Positions 32,712 through 45,235 of a stretch of DNA of 64,000 nt are shown here, piece after piece. Within the stretch, counting starts at the first letter, position 1. Every line of letters begins with the position of its first letter. The notes below the pieces were generated by a model. That model ran no database searches and was not told where the DNA came from. It worked only from the letters and a program-made list of their open reading frames with translations. A program made the translations under genes and the position numbers. This stretch comes from Cordilura impudica (Eukaryota > Arthropoda > Insecta > Diptera > Scathophagidae): assembly GCA_963682025.1 (NCBI GenBank), contig OY821519.1:140659429-140723428 (forward strand), in the 5' to 3' direction.

Positions 32712-34363
32712 ACAAGTAAGAGTGTTAAATTCGGCTGTGCCGAATCTTTGATACCCTCCACCTCGGTTTGAGTCTTGATAATAAATGTAAATGAAGAAGT
32801 AAACAATTTGTTAAACTTAATACCAAATTATTTCAGCAAATTCTTTGGGTTGGTTTTCTTCTTTTCTATTATTTCGGATATATTTCGGTGTTTGCTTTTT
32901 GGTCATCGTGGTTGCTGATCGGCATGCATTTTGGTTATATACCTATATGCATGCGTTTCCGGTTATATGACATAACTTCTCGTTTAATTTAGTTTTTGCT
33001 AATTAAATAGCTCGCCCTAACCTCCATTGCAAAGGTAATGGTTGTGTAGAGTGGCTATATGCATTAAATCGTGCTAATTGGAGATGGCTGTATAGTTTCT
33101 TTGAACTGGCCAAATATTTCTTCATTGTGGCCATATAGGTCGGATGGAGTAACAAAATAATAACCAAAAAAAAAAGCTCTCTCAACTTTTTTTTAAAATA
33201 TTGCCATATTTTGAAAACATAGAGAATAAATTTATAATAATAAATAATCAAATTAGGGATGAAAAACGCAAAAAACGAAAAGTCCCAAACATTTTAAATA
33301 AAATAATTTAATGTTATCTTTATTTTCTGAAAAACTTCAAATTTTCATCCAAAAAAAATTGTGAAAATTTATATATAAAAAATAACATTCTCATAAAATT
33401 ACGTTTACTTATGTAACAATTTTTATGTTAGCAATTCTTAAATATCATTTGAGGTTTTCTTAAATTCATTGAATTTAAATTAATATCGACAAATCTGTTT
33501 TTCTATTTATTTAAATTGTAAAGGAGTGGCATCTCTGTCAAAATAAGCGAAAAACACAAAGAATAGAAAAAAACAAATTACTTCGTGTTTGACAGGATGA
33601 TTTTATGTTTATGTTTAATATCTTTATTTTTTTTACTAATATTTCTGTTTATTTATTTGAAAATGAAATAATGAATTGAATATTTAATTTTTTTATTTAT
33701 ATAAAAAAGTTTTTTAATTAAAGCAAAATATTTTCACTATTTCATGATTTTTATTTATGTATGACGACATTTCAACCTAAAAATTTAAGTTTTTATCGAT
33801 TGGATAAAACACACAAAAATGGTTGTCGTTTAGATAACAACAACAGCTGACTTTAACAATAGCGAATATCGTTTCAAAATTTTACTGATAATTTTGCAAT
33901 TTTCTTTTTTTTTACAATTCGACTATCGTTAAAAGAAGTTACTGAATCGCGGTACTGAAAAGTTATTAATATCTCCTGAATGGCAATATTTTTTTTAAAT
34001 GTAAACATTTTTAAATGTAAAGATATTTCTAAATTTAAAATTATTATTTCCGACGTTTTGATATGATTTTCTGAAACTCAATTAATATTTTCTAATTTAT
34101 AATTGGAAATTTTATTTTCAGTTTTTATTATAATTGATATTTTCTTAAATTTGAATGGAAAATTTAAAAAGTGAAATTTTGTATTTATGTGAATAATAAT
34201 GCTTTATTAATTATAAACAATTTTTAAAAATTAGATGTAATCGCAATCAGATATTTTATAGGTAAAGCAGAATAATAATTCTATATAACTATGTAGAACT
34301 GTTTTGTAAGCAAAAAACTCATTGACGAACTCGGTAACTCTATTTTGTAAAGACAACAAAAAG

Positions 34364-34945
34364 TTACCCCCCAATCTCACATCACACTGAAATTGTAAAA
34401 TCGTTGTGTACGTATTATCAACGAAAAATTGTTCGAATTAGTCGAATCCATCGCCATTAAATTTTATGCTCAAACATCTGACTGCAATCTCATTTTTAAA
34501 ATGTTGTCGAAGCGTAAACTTAAAAAAATTTGTATACTTCTCTCTCTTATTTTATTTTAAGTAGAGTTACTAAGTTTATTATACAGGCACATGTTTGAGG
34601 GAAAATGTTTACATTTATTATTATTAGTATTATTTTAATAATAGTTAATAATATTTATGCTCTATAATTAACAAACTTGCGTTTTTGTATGCGCATTTCA
34701 AAAAATAAATCATTATAATAGATTTAACAAGTTAAAACTTTAATTACAATTTTACAGGATCCAGTAAATTTGCATTAAATTTATAACAGGGTAACATTAA
34801 TCATCGTTAGTGTCTGCCACTATTCGCACGAAAAATTTGGTGCCATTAGTGTGACCACTGCGGAAAATGTGTGTGTATTAGTAAAAAAAAATGTGAGTGT
34901 ATTGAGTTTTTCGAACTTGCAGTGTGATGTGAGATTGGTGGGTAA
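34364..34945. mobile_element. Family C MITE, copy C1 (inside B1)
   Basis: A 582-bp element with inverted ends TTACCCCCCAATCTCACATC and its near-complement at 34920-34945. Internal landmarks are GTGTACGTATTATCAACG and AATGTGTGTGTATTAG. C2 and C3 near 40 kb are in the opposite orientation. Confidence 0.8.
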
Positions 34946-35104
34946 TATGCCAAACTTATGTTCATATTTGTAAAAGAATAATGAAAAAACGTATGAAATA
35001 AAAGACCAACCCGTGTATACTCTTAACATTGTTCTGTATGATATCTAGTTGAAAATATTAACATTCATGTTAAAATAGAAATAACTATTGCAAAGCTAAT
35101 TAGA

Positions 35105-35345
35105 ACAAACAAAAATTATGGCGGCATCTACTGTGGCATAGTCACGCTGAGCAAAATGAAGTGACACTCTGTTAATACAAAAGAAATGTATTTTCCCCAC
35201 AACAAAATACTGCAGAATTTTATGTAAATAAAATAACCGATTTATTTCTAACATGCAGTTACTATCAATATACATACATACATATATATAATATATGTAC
35301 ATTATTTGTATTATTTAATATGTGTATGTATGTATATTTAAATAT
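35105..35345. repeat. Family P repeat, copy 1
   Basis: GGCGGCATCTACTGTGGCAT and the downstream ATTTTCCCCACAACAAAATA correspond to 38040-38160. Divergence is substantial. Function and class are unknown. Confidence 0.5.
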
Positions 35346-35434
35346 TACACACAAAAAATACAACATCAAACGTTATTTTTGTGTTTTTCTCTTTAAATAA
35401 ATTAATACATAAATTTTTTTGCTAAATTTACATT

Positions 35435-36060
35435 TGGGCAATTCACAACAGGTGTTGTATATTGTATGTTGTATTGAAATACACAATACAATCATTTGTT
35501 GTGAACACTCAGTTGTATTTTCATATTGTAAAACGCTTTCTTTAGTAATTTTCGATCCAACGAGGAAAGATCGCTTCGTCGCTTCTGCTATTTTGTATAA
35601 GAGAAAACACTTGTCAGTGTTTGCTTTTTGGTCGTGAGATATACCCTGGAGTTTTAGTTACGTACCTCTTGCATTTTAATTTATAATGCAAAAAAAAAAA
35701 TGTTAAATGTTTTGGTTGGTACTGAAAGAGAAAATACATACTAAAAATATAAACATTAATTTTTATATAAATAAACTTATCGATGTATTTGCGTTATTTG
35801 CATTATTTGCCATATTTTATTTTATAATTATTTATGCTGATAATATTCTATGTATTTGTTTTTTCTTTTTCATAAAAACTGGCATTCACTTGGAACTGAT
35901 ATGTTATGATACAATATACAACATTTACAAAACATAGCAAATGAAGTTGGATCGTGTATCAGATTTTTCAGTGAAAATTACCAACAACAATTTTACACTA
36001 TTGTAAAGTGATACACGATACAAGAGATACAACGATACATTACCCATTGTGAATTGCCCA
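35435..36060. mobile_element. MITE with TGGGCAATTCACAA ends (inside B1)
   Basis: A 626-bp element with inverted ends TGGGCAATTCACAA and TTGTGAATTGCCCA, flanked by ATT on both sides (35432-35434 and 36061-36063). B2 lacks it at the matching place (about 49990), confirming later insertion. It is full of ATACAACA/TGTTGTAT motifs and has no coding capacity. Confidence 0.85.
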
Positions 36061-36975
36061 ATTGTTTTTTATTAACAACTAGGTATTTTAGCATTATTTG
36101 CTTTAGATGTTGGTGAATTTTTACTCCCTTTGTATTAACTCGTAGTGTCTGCTTGTCGAAAAAATTTTGGATCGATTTTAACCACTTTCCCGTGACCCAA
36201 TCGAAATTTTGCAGGCAGGCTTGTGGTAATGACAGAAATGATCTAACATATTTTTTTAGTGATGCCAAAACAATGGAAACTTTTAAATTTTTCTACCAGA
36301 GTTGATAAAAAAATGTACAAAGGGTTTGTTTTTGTTATATTATTACCATAACGACCACAAAAACAACAAGTCCAGCTATGAAAACAATGCAACATTTAGA
36401 ATAACAACAAGAAAAATATAGAAATATCATGTTTTTCATTTTTTTTTTACTTTTTCAGAGATTTCCCTGGACCTGTTCCACCGATTTTAATGATTTTTGA
36501 AGTAGAAATCTTTCCATGAATTTGGTGAATCATTCTCACTAAAAATGATCACTGTAGCTGCACTATTGAGGGCGTGATCGTGACAAGAACAACATAGAAA
36601 ATTATTTTTTTTTTCAAGACTTTTTTAGTTCTTCATTCAAATCTCGGGCCCTAATCGACCGATTTGGACGATTTTAAATAGCAAACTTCTCATGATGTTA
36701 GTGAATCATTTTTATGTCAACGAGTACCCTAGCTGCCGGATTGATGCCGTCATCGTGATTTCCACAGACGGACAGACGGACATCGCTATATCAACTCCGG
36801 TTGTTATAAGGATCACAAATATATAAATTTTAAGGGGTCCAAAATTTTTTTTCTAATTATTACAAACGGAATGACAAACTGGAGTGGAGGGTATAACAAC
36901 TCTACAACAGCAACAATGACAGTCATATGTTTTTCAAATAGGAAAAAACTGTTTATGTGTTAGTTTCGGTCATTC

Positions 36976-37757
36976 CCCAGTATGCATTGAAATATTATTT
37001 CTCCAATGTTGGAGAAAAGTTAAGTTCTTAAATTGATGTCAAATGTAATTCTCAACTTGGGTTGAACAATTTTTCTCCTTGTTTGCTTTCAACTTGACAT
37101 CAAGTTGAGACTTAACATTTTTTCCGATCTTTGAGAAACATTTTTACTCTCAATTGGATATCCAACACTTTTCTCCACTTGAGACCAAACATTTTTTCAA
37201 CTTGAATACGATTTGTGTTAAGTCTGAGATATTATTTAAATATGTCATAAATAATAAATTAAATTAAAAAATGCCAAAAAAGTACAAATAAATCATTGAT
37301 ATATTTTTAATTATTTCTGCTTTTTGTCGAATTTTTCAAAAAATGTACAACTAATTAATTCATTTATTTTTAATTCTAGATTTTAAAAAATGTACATAAT
37401 ATGTACATTTAATGTTAAATATGTACATAGTAATGTTAAATATATAATGAAATTAAATTGAAACATTAAAAAAAGTACATTGTTTTCATTTCTAAAATTA
37501 GTATAATATTTTTTAATATGGCAATTCCGTACCTTCCATTTGATACCGATTGGAAATATTTCTTTGCTATCAACTTGAGAATCACAAATTTCTCAATTTG
37601 ATAACTATGAAAATCGCCATATAAAAATGTGCCTTTTAAGTTGAGAAGACTATATTCGAACTATTGAGGGCATTTGAGAATTAACGCTGGAGATTTGAGA
37701 AATGTATTTGATCTCAAATGCACCTCAAGTTGATAGCAAACAAAAATGTTTATTGGG
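36976..37757. mobile_element. Repeat rich in CTCAACTTGA palindromes
   Basis: Ends CCCAGTATGCATT and AAACATTTTTGTTTATTGGG are imperfect inverted repeats about 780 bp apart. Motifs such as CAACTTGACATCAAGTTGAG and TCTCAACTTG recur in both orientations at 37050-37200 and 37560-37735. It is likely a MITE; ends are approximate. Confidence 0.5.
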
Positions 37758-38916
37758 ACATTTATTGTAGGGTCGTTTGCACACACACAAAAAATAGAAA
37801 ATAAATTGTCAATAAGCAAAGCAAGTGGCTTCGAAATTCGATGATGCCAGTTAATCATTTTTTGTTCACGCGGAATTTATAATTGGAGGAATTTTTTTCT
37901 CGAGAAATGTATTTTCCGTGAGAAAGAAATTCCTTGAGAATATTCATAATTGGGATGAATAACTTTTAATTGGAACTTTTTAGTCAGAATAAATCATAAT
38001 TCTAGTTAGATATTGGTTAATATTTAATTAGAAAAAATATTGTGGTGGCATCTACGCAATTATTGAGGCAGTCACGGAAAAATTAAATGCAAGTCTGTTT
38101 TTTTTAATATAACAAAAATGGATTTTCCCTTTAACAAAATATGGCAGAATTCTTTATAAATGAAATGCAAAATGGAAAATCAATTTTGTGCTAATTCTTA
38201 ACAAAATTAATAAAATATATATATGTATTATTATATTTATTAATATTTGTAATTTTATTTGACACAATTTCACACACAGTTCTACAGATCAACTGTTTTC
38301 AACTGATTTAGAAGTTTTCTGTTTTTGAAACAGTAGTGCCAATTTGTAACATTTTGTGATGTAATGAAAATCGCAGAATAATAAGTTAATACACAATAAA
38401 AAATATTAAATTTTTAAGTTTTATATACATATTGCAATAAAAAAAACTTTGGTAAATTTACATTGAAGATGGTCAGAAATGAATGAGAAAAAATGTATAG
38501 ACATTTTAGAAAAGCACATTTAATGTTAAACTTTATGCACAAAATATATGGGTTTTTGTTGTTTCGAATTTAACTGTGACTCTAAGTGAAAAGTTTTAGA
38601 CCGACCGTATATTACATCTTGAGGATCCTCACCTAATATTTTCAAATATTTTAAATTCTTTTTAACTCATTTAACCTCATTACGAAAATAGTAAAACAGT
38701 AAATATGGAAAATCCACGCACCTCAAAAAATTGTTTTCTATGAAATAAATTAAAGACATTTCATATTATACAATTTTCTTTCAAAAATGTATCAATTATT
38801 GCAAATTTGAAATTTGACATATAGTATTTGTACATATATTTGTATAGATTTCGCAGTATGAAAAGAACTATTATTTCTTTATTTGGAATATATGTAAGTA
38901 TTGCTCGCAAAAAAAT
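37758..38916. other. AT-rich DNA including family P copy 2
   Basis: 38035-38275 repeats family P (GTGGTGGCATCTACGCAAT). The remainder shows no genes or further recognised repeats. Confidence 0.4.
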
Positions 38917-39245
38917 GCAACATCATGAATGAAACACATAGACGACTGCTGGCAGCAGCATTTGTAGTCGTATAGTCAGCTACTTGATTTTTCTGAATAC
39001 TACAGCAACATATAATACAAATGCATTTTTATTTAAATATACAATTACTTTTACTTATTTAAAATGCATTAGTACAACGTAAAAATAAATAAATTAGTTT
39101 AACGCCTTTTGATTATTAATGGAATTATAGCCTTTCATTTTGCGATTTTTTTTTAAACAAAATAAAATATTTCATAGCACTAACTTCTTTTAAATATTTT
39201 GTTATATTGTCAACACTATTTTTGTTTTGTAGCCAACAAAACACA
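38917..39245. mobile_element. Family H repeat, copy 2
   Basis: It matches 15764-16160 from ATGAAACACATAGACGACTG to GTAGCCAACAAAA, with the internal part shortened. Confidence 0.6.
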
Positions 39246-39309
39246 CTTGCAGTTTTTTTTTTATTTGAAGAACATATGACTGCCATTGTTGATGTTGTAG
39301 AGTTGTTTT

Positions 39310-39841
39310 TATACCCTCCACATCTCAGTGGCAGAGGGTATATATAGGTTTGTCATTCCGTTTGTAACGCATCGAAAAACTAATTTCCGACCCAATAAAG
39401 TATATATATTCTTGATCCTTATCACAGCTCGAGTCGATATAGCGATGTCCGTCTGTCCGTCTGTCCGTCTGTCCGTGTGTCTGTTGAAATCACGCTCATT
39501 CAAAAAAAAAAGCATTTACTTAGGTCAGGTTACGAAAAAATCATTTGCCATAATTCCCACCAGGTTGGTATTGAAATCGGAGTAAATCGGGAGCCTCTGC
39601 GCTGAGAAATGAACAAAAGTTTATAGATACCTCTAAAAAAAACATGAAACCTAGTGTTTTCTTGTAATAGTTTAGTGGTTGAACATACAACAACATAAAA
39701 AAAGCCACAAAAAAAATGTGATTCATACATATTAACAATAACAAGAACACAACTACCATGAGCTATGTTAATAGTATTGCCACAAACCGAGGTGGAGGGT
39801 ATCAAAGATTCGGCACAGCCGAATTTAACACTCTTACTTGT
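39310..39841 (+). mobile_element. Family B Helentron/DINE-like element B3, compact
   Basis: This 532-bp copy shows the full layout: 5' ATACCCTCCAC, core TTTCCGACCCAATAAAGTAT with a TA-rich run, (GTCYGTCY)n at 39447-39482, then GGTGGAGGGTATC, hairpin ATTCGGC-ACA-GCCGAAT and CTTACTTG. It is the same arrangement as mini-me elements, with a conserved core between TA and GTCY tracts. Open frames within are incidental. Confidence 0.85.
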
Positions 39842-39903
39842 TTTTACTAATACACACATTTTCCGCAGTGGTCACACTAATGGCACCAAATTTTTCGTGC
39901 GAG

Positions 39904-40486
39904 TAACCCAGCTATCTCACATCACACTGCAAGTTCGAAAAACTCAATACACTCACATTTTTTTACTAATACACACACATTTTCCGCAGTGGTCACACTA
40001 TAATGGCATAAACTTTTTCGTGCGAGTGGTGGCTGCCACTAACGATGATTAATGTTACCCTGTTATAAATTTACTGCAAATTTACTGGATTCTGCAAAAT
40101 TGTAATTGAAGTTTCAACTTGTTATATCTATTATTATGATTTATATCTTGAAATGCGCATATAAAAACGCAAGTTTGTTAATTATAGAACATAAATATTA
40201 TTATCTATTATTGAAATAATACTAATAATAATAAATGTAAACATTTTCCCTCAAACATGTGCCTGTATAATAAACTCGGTAACTATATTTAAAAAAAAAT
40301 AAGAGAGAGAAGTAAACAAATTTTTTTCAAGATTACGCTTCGACAACATTTTAAAAATGAGATTGCAGTCAGATGTGTGAGCACAAAAGTTAATGGCGAT
40401 GGATTCGACTAATTCCAACAATTTTTCGTTGATAATACGTACACAACGATTTCACAATTGCAGTGTGATGTGAGATTGGGGGGTAA
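39904..40486. mobile_element. Family C MITE, copy C2, nested in C3
   Basis: A 583-bp copy, reverse orientation relative to C1, with TAACCCAGCTATCTCACATC at the left and GATGTGAGATTGGGGGGTAA at the right. The sequence on both sides belongs to another copy of the same family. Confidence 0.8.
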
Positions 40487-40756
40487 TGGCTGCCACTAAC
40501 GATGATTAATGTTACCCTGTTCTAAATTTAATGCAAATGTACTGGATTCTGCAAAATTGTAATTAAAGTTTAAACTTGTTAAATCTATTATTATGATTTA
40601 TTTCTTGAAATGCGCATATAAAAACGCAAGTTTCTTAATTATAGAGCATAAATATTATTAACTATTATTAAAATAATACTAATAATAATAAATGTAAACA
40701 TTTTTCCTCAAACATGTGCCTGTATAATAAACTCGGTAACTCTATTTAAAAAAAAA

Positions 40757-40999
40757 TTCATGTGAATCCGATCACAGGGGAGATGTGTAAACATCTGGTA
40801 ATAAATAAAATGCAGAAAACAGCGCCAAAAAGGTTATTACATATCTTAATTTTTTCACCAAACAATCATGTCACAACGATTTGTCTTAATGCTCACTGGT
40901 CACGCGTAAGATCTTACGCTCACATATTACGCTGTTTTTGTGATTTTATTGTGAATTAGAAATTTACCCCCCTGCGCGTATTGATGTTTACACATCAAA
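40757..40999. mobile_element. Family D element, copy D1
   Basis: It begins TTCATGTGAATCCGATCACA and ends TGTTTACACATCAAA. GATGTGTAAACATC occurs near both ends in opposite orientation. D2 at 42189-43067 is a longer copy. Confidence 0.65.
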
Positions 41000-41328
41000 A
41001 ATAAGAGAGAAGTAAACAAATTTTTTCAAGTTTACGCTTCGACAACATTTTAAAAATGAGATTGCAGTCAGATGTGTGAACACAAAAGTTAATGGCGATG
41101 AATTCGACTAATTCGAACAATTTTTCGTTGATAATATGTACTAGAGACCTGCAAGTGTTGAACTACATATACAACATGCGACATGTGTCACATCATGCAA
41201 GTGTTAATTCATGCTATGTCGTTCATACATGTTTGACAATGGCATATGAAGACACTGTCGAATAAATTCAAATCAATTCTATGCATAGTTTTTACAGTGA
41301 TTTTGCACACATGAACATGGAAAATTAA

Positions 41329-41820
41329 AGGTGCTATTACACGAAGTGTTTTTTACATATGTACTGTCACTTTTTTTTACCCATATGAAATTCCTCATGT
41401 CTGTCAAAATTGTCTTTTATATACGATTCATAATTTTTGCTATCACACGTGCATATGTATTTCCATATGACATAACCTCTAAATGTAAACAACAACTGAT
41501 TTAATTTGTGAATTTACAAAAATTTATTGTTAAAAAAAAGTTATATATTTTTTAATTGTTAATTAATACTACACAATTTATTTTTCTTTCAATATTAATC
41601 TTTAAAATTTACTCTGTTTTTCTTTCGCCACAAGCAGTGTTGTATTTTCATATATTTGTCATGCAAAAATAGAACCTGTTCTAATTGAAAAATGTACTTG
41701 TGACTTTCCTCATGTATTGTACATAAACAATGTTTCATATGTATCACACGATGTGTACAACTTTTGTTGTGGGAAAATTTGACAGTACATATGTAAAAAA
41801 CACATCATGTAATAGCACCT
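41329..41820. mobile_element. MITE E with 42-bp inverted repeats
   Basis: A 492-bp element starting AGGTGCTATTACACGAAGTG; the complement of its right end begins AGGTGCTATTACATGATGTG. Exact TAA duplication at 41326-41328 and 41821-41823. Probably PIF/Harbinger-type. Confidence 0.88.
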
Positions 41821-42188
41821 TAACATGTCAACACATGCGACATTTCTTTGCTTTCTGTTCTACTGAAATGTATAGCTAATGTTTTGAAGCATATGGATAA
41901 AAAAAGTGAAAGATAAATGTAGTAGAATAACGGAACATTTACATTTACTTTATTATAAATCACATTGTATGTATGTACGTGAAGAGATTTTGGAAGCACC
42001 TCACATAATAAAAATCATTAAACAATTATTGTCTTAATTAGTTTTTGAATTTTTAATAAATTGTATCGATTCCGTGAAAATGAGCAGTGCAATCGAAATA
42101 TAATTAAGAATTGAAAGTGGCATATATTCTACCGAGAAAAAAAAAATTCAAAAAGCGAATTATTTAATATATTTGAAGAAATATAAAA

Positions 42189-43067
42189 TCATGTGAGTCC
42201 GATCGCAGGGGAGATGTGTAAACATCTAGTAATTAAAGATTTTTTATAGCACTTACCTAAAATCAAACGGAGAGCGTATCATTTATTATTATTATTATTT
42301 ATTACTTTAACCGGTTAATTTTTAATTTTTCGTTATTTTTTTTATTTTTAATTTTTCGTTTTTCATTTTTCATTTTTAATTTTTTTTTTAATTTTTAATT
42401 TTTTATTTTTCATTTTTCATTTTTAATTTTTCATTTTTTAAATTTAATTTTTCATTTTTTATTTTTCTTTTTTCATTTTTTATTGTTAATTTTTATTTTT
42501 TTCTTCATTTTTCATTTTCCAATTTTTATTTTTTCATTTTTTATTTCTCAATTTTTATTTTTTATTTTTCATTTTTTATTTTTCATTTTTATGTTTAATT
42601 TTTTATTTTTCATTTTTTATTTTTCATTTCTTATTTTTCATTATTCATTTTTAATTTTTAATTTTAGTTTTTCATTTTTCATTTTTTATTTTTCATGTTT
42701 CATTTTTTATTTTTAATTTATTATTTTTAATTTTTTAGTTTTAATTTTTTATTTTTCATTTTTCATTTTTCCTTTATATTTTTTTTTTTAATTTTTAATT
42801 TTTCATTTTTCATTTTTTATTTTTAATTTTTATTTGTCATATTTAATTTTTCAGTTTTAATTTTTCATTTTTAATTTTTAATTTTTTATTTAAAAATTTT
42901 TTTTTTCATTTTTTATTTTTCATTTTTAATTTTCAAACAGGTTATCATGATATCATAATTTTTACACCAATACAATCACATTTTGTCATACGACACACAT
43001 CTTACGCTCACATGTTACGCTATTTTTGAAATTTACCCCCTGCGCGTATAGATGTTTACACATCAAA
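42189..43067. mobile_element. Family D element, copy D2, in the hAT N-terminal coding region
   Basis: It has the same ends as D1 (TCATGTGAGTCCGATCGCAG; GATGTTTACACATCAAA). It lies between codons for YLKKYK and NNDEVI of the hAT transposase. Its length is due to the low-complexity block at 42300-42935. Confidence 0.7.
42300..42935. repeat. TTTTTCATTTTTTATT low-complexity array
   Basis: Roughly 635 bp made almost only of T4-6 runs separated by A, CA, AA or TA. An open frame (42483-42716) through it encodes only Phe, Ile, Ser and Leu and is not a gene. Confidence 0.9.
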
Positions 43068-44758
43068 AATAACGATGAAGTCATTAAAAATTTTATTGTT
43101 TGTTCGCGGTGTAAAAACGTTTACAAATTTAGCGACAAGTGTACATCAAATCTTTTACGTCATAAGTGCTTCATAAAATACAAATCATCGAAAGAGAAAA
43201 CATTTCCAAAAGTAGAACCAAAGAACGAGCTAAAAAAAGTGTACCGACTTAATTGTTCAGTGGGTATTTGGTAATTGTAGACCTTTTAATGTTGTTAACG
43301 ACGAATGACTTTTAAATCTTGCTCAGTTTTGGTTAACACTAGCCATGAGTTAGGAAACAATTTAGATGTCAGAGGTCTTCTTCCACACTCTACAACTGTG
43401 TCCAGAAATATTGGAAGCCTTTATGAAGATCAACACAAAATTCTAATAGAAGAATTGTGTACTATAAAAGAAATTGGTTTCAGTATAACCTGCGATTTAT
43501 GGAGCGACAATTATTTAAGAACATCATACAATGGAGCAACTGTTCACTACATAAAATCTGGAAACATACAAAATAAAATTTTTGGAATGATCGGAATGGG
43601 AAGTGACAGAAATACCGGTAAGTTTTTTAGAGCTATTATAAACTTTATACCGTTAAATTTTTTATTAAATCATTAAAGGTATTAATATAGAAATAAAATT
43701 GAATGTTTACTTCATGAATTCGACTGTGAATTTAATGAAAATATCACAGTAGTAACAGACAGAGGATCTAATATGAAAGCAGCGTTTCATTTTGCTGAAC
43801 ATATTTTCTGCATCAACCACCTGATAAATAATGTCATTGAAGGAGCAATATCTGATACAGCTGAAGTCAACGCAATTGTAGGATCTTGCACCAAGCTAGT
43901 TAAATATTTCAAGAAGTCAGGAGGTAATAGTTCTCTAAATACTACGTTAAAAAGCTTTATGCCAACACGATGGAACACTGTTTTCTATTTATTAAAATCG
44001 ATACAGTTAAACTCGATCTATATAACGCAGATGCTTCAAAAAAAACAGGAGACAAATAGATTGATAAATCTTAATATAACCAATATTAATGAAATAATTG
44101 AGATTCTTAAACCCTTTGAGGAAGCTTCTAAGCTTTGGGAAGGAGAAACATATCCTTAAGAAAACTTAAAAAAGTAGTCATAATAAACGATCAAAACGAT
44201 TCAGAAACTGTTGAAAAATGTAAGGAGCAAATTTCACTTTATATAGAATCTGTGATTGATGCAAACATAAAGGACTTTCATAGAATTACACTCTTTTTGT
44301 TTTCACCGGCGAACAAACTGCTAAATTGTTCGGAGAGTGAGAAAAGAGGTACTCATGAACAATGCATAAACATGTTAGAAACATACAAAAATATATTGAC
44401 TATCGCAGACACTACAATGGACTCTGTAAATTCTGAAGATGATCCCTTTAACGAATTCGTACAAGCTGTATATCCACCCGAATATGATGACCAAGTGCAC
44501 AATGAAATCTTGAGATGTAAAAGTCAGACAATTTTATACCACAAAAAATTCGATCCACTGGAGTGGTGGGAAGCCCGAAAAAGAGAATATTCTTTACTTT
44601 TCAAGTTAAGTTGTTTTGTATTAGCGACACCAGCCAGCTCCGCTGCATCGGAAATTCTCTTTTCAAAAGCTCGACATTTGTTATCTGAAAAAAGGTCGTT
44701 ACTCGAAAAAAAAAACCCAGTACGTGTAAATCAAATAATGTTTTTACACAGTAACTTA

Positions 44759-45121
44759 TGCCGTTTTCTTTTCTGACAAAAATGTCGCCCTTTTTTTGCC
44801 CTTTTTTCGAAAAGTGCATTTTTTTGATATATTCTGAATTAAGAGCAACTTTATCTAATACATCAATCGAAAGGTCTCGAATTCGAGCTCTCGTAAATCA
44901 CAAAAAATTCCAGCCATTGACTTCTTTCAGGTCATAGTGTGACATTGTTCCCCTTTTTTGAATATTTTCACCCTATGACTTCCAAGAGGAAAATAATCAA
45001 ATTTTTTTTTGCATTTATGGACACAGCACTTTGAGACCTTTCGATTGATATATAATATAAGGTTGCTCTTAAATCAGAATATGTAAAAAAATACACTTTT
45101 CTTTCAGAAAAGAAAACGGCA
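44759..45121. mobile_element. MITE F at the hAT C-terminus
   Basis: A 363-bp element with inverted ends TGCCGTTTTCTTTTCTGA and TCAGAAAAGAAAACGGCA, and exact TTA duplications (44756-44758 and 45122-45124). Most of it pairs with itself (ATCAATCGAAAGGTCTC with its complement near 45040). Confidence 0.88.
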
Positions 45122-45235
45122 TTAGATTTGAATACCTTGCATACAATAAATTCAAATGATGAGTAAAGCAGAAAAATAGCCGTTGAACGTGTTATTGAAA
45201 AAAATTAAAAACTGAACATTTTTTTTTATTTGCCA

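Larger units (their letters stand above)
32712..36895 (-). mobile_element. Family B Helentron/DINE-like element B1
   Basis: The 3' end is at the left: ACAAGTAAGAGTG, hairpin ATTCGGC-TGT-GCCGAAT, then GATACCCTCCACC. The 5' end is at the right: GACGGACAGACGGACA (GTCY tract), then GGAGTGGAGGGTATA. The ends share the inverted TACCCTCCAC. It aligns with B2 (48426-50853) over about 1 kb at the left and 0.8 kb at the right. Its middle carries other repeats (C1, P, a MITE). No transposase is seen. Confidence 0.75.
39846..41151. mobile_element. Family C MITE, copy C3, split by C2 and D1
   Basis: Pieces 39846-39903 and 40487-41151 are consecutive parts of family C (…TTTTTCGTGCGAG then GGCTGCCACTAACG). 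C2 separates them, and D1 (40757-40999) lies further in. It ends at GTACTAGAGACC where the Hermes-like hAT may begin. Confidence 0.7.
42080..45166 (+). pseudogene. Hermes-like hAT transposase pseudogene
   Basis: It starts MSSAIEI, stop, LRIESGIYS, matching the Hermes N-terminus. D2 then interrupts. After it come the BED finger (NNDEVIKNFIVCSRCKNVYK and TSNLLRHKC), NCRPFNVVND in a shifted frame, LWSDNYLRTSYNGATVHY (first catalytic Asp), VVTDRGSNMKAAFHFAEH (second Asp), PTRWNTVFYLLKSI, EWWEARKREYSLLFKL, and the C-terminal LATPASSAASEILFSKA dimerisation block. A 73-nt GTAAGT...TATAG sequence (43618-43690) looks like an intron, though its removal leaves a 1-nt phase error. MITE F splits the last codons; NLDLNTLHTINSNDE then stops at 45164-45166. 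Several frameshifts and stops make it dead. Confidence 0.88.
41152..45234 (+). mobile_element. Hermes/hobo-like hAT transposon, decayed, with three insertions
   Basis: The coding part is clear (see the pseudogene at 42080-45166). The 5' edge TAGAGACCTGCAAGTG is hAT-terminus-like, but no matching right end was found, so boundaries are tentative. Nested insertions are MITE E (41329-41820), D2 (42189-43067) and MITE F (44759-45121). Confidence 0.6.

Noticed and set aside
31956..32771. 271-codon frame ending KSVKFGCAESLIPSTSV
   Set aside because: Only the part after YYADD is LINE J1; the last residues are read-through into the 3' hairpin of element B1, and the first part is out of frame with the RT.
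42483..42716. 77-codon Phe/Ile-rich frame
   Set aside because: It arises from the TTTTTCATTTTTTATT low-complexity tract.
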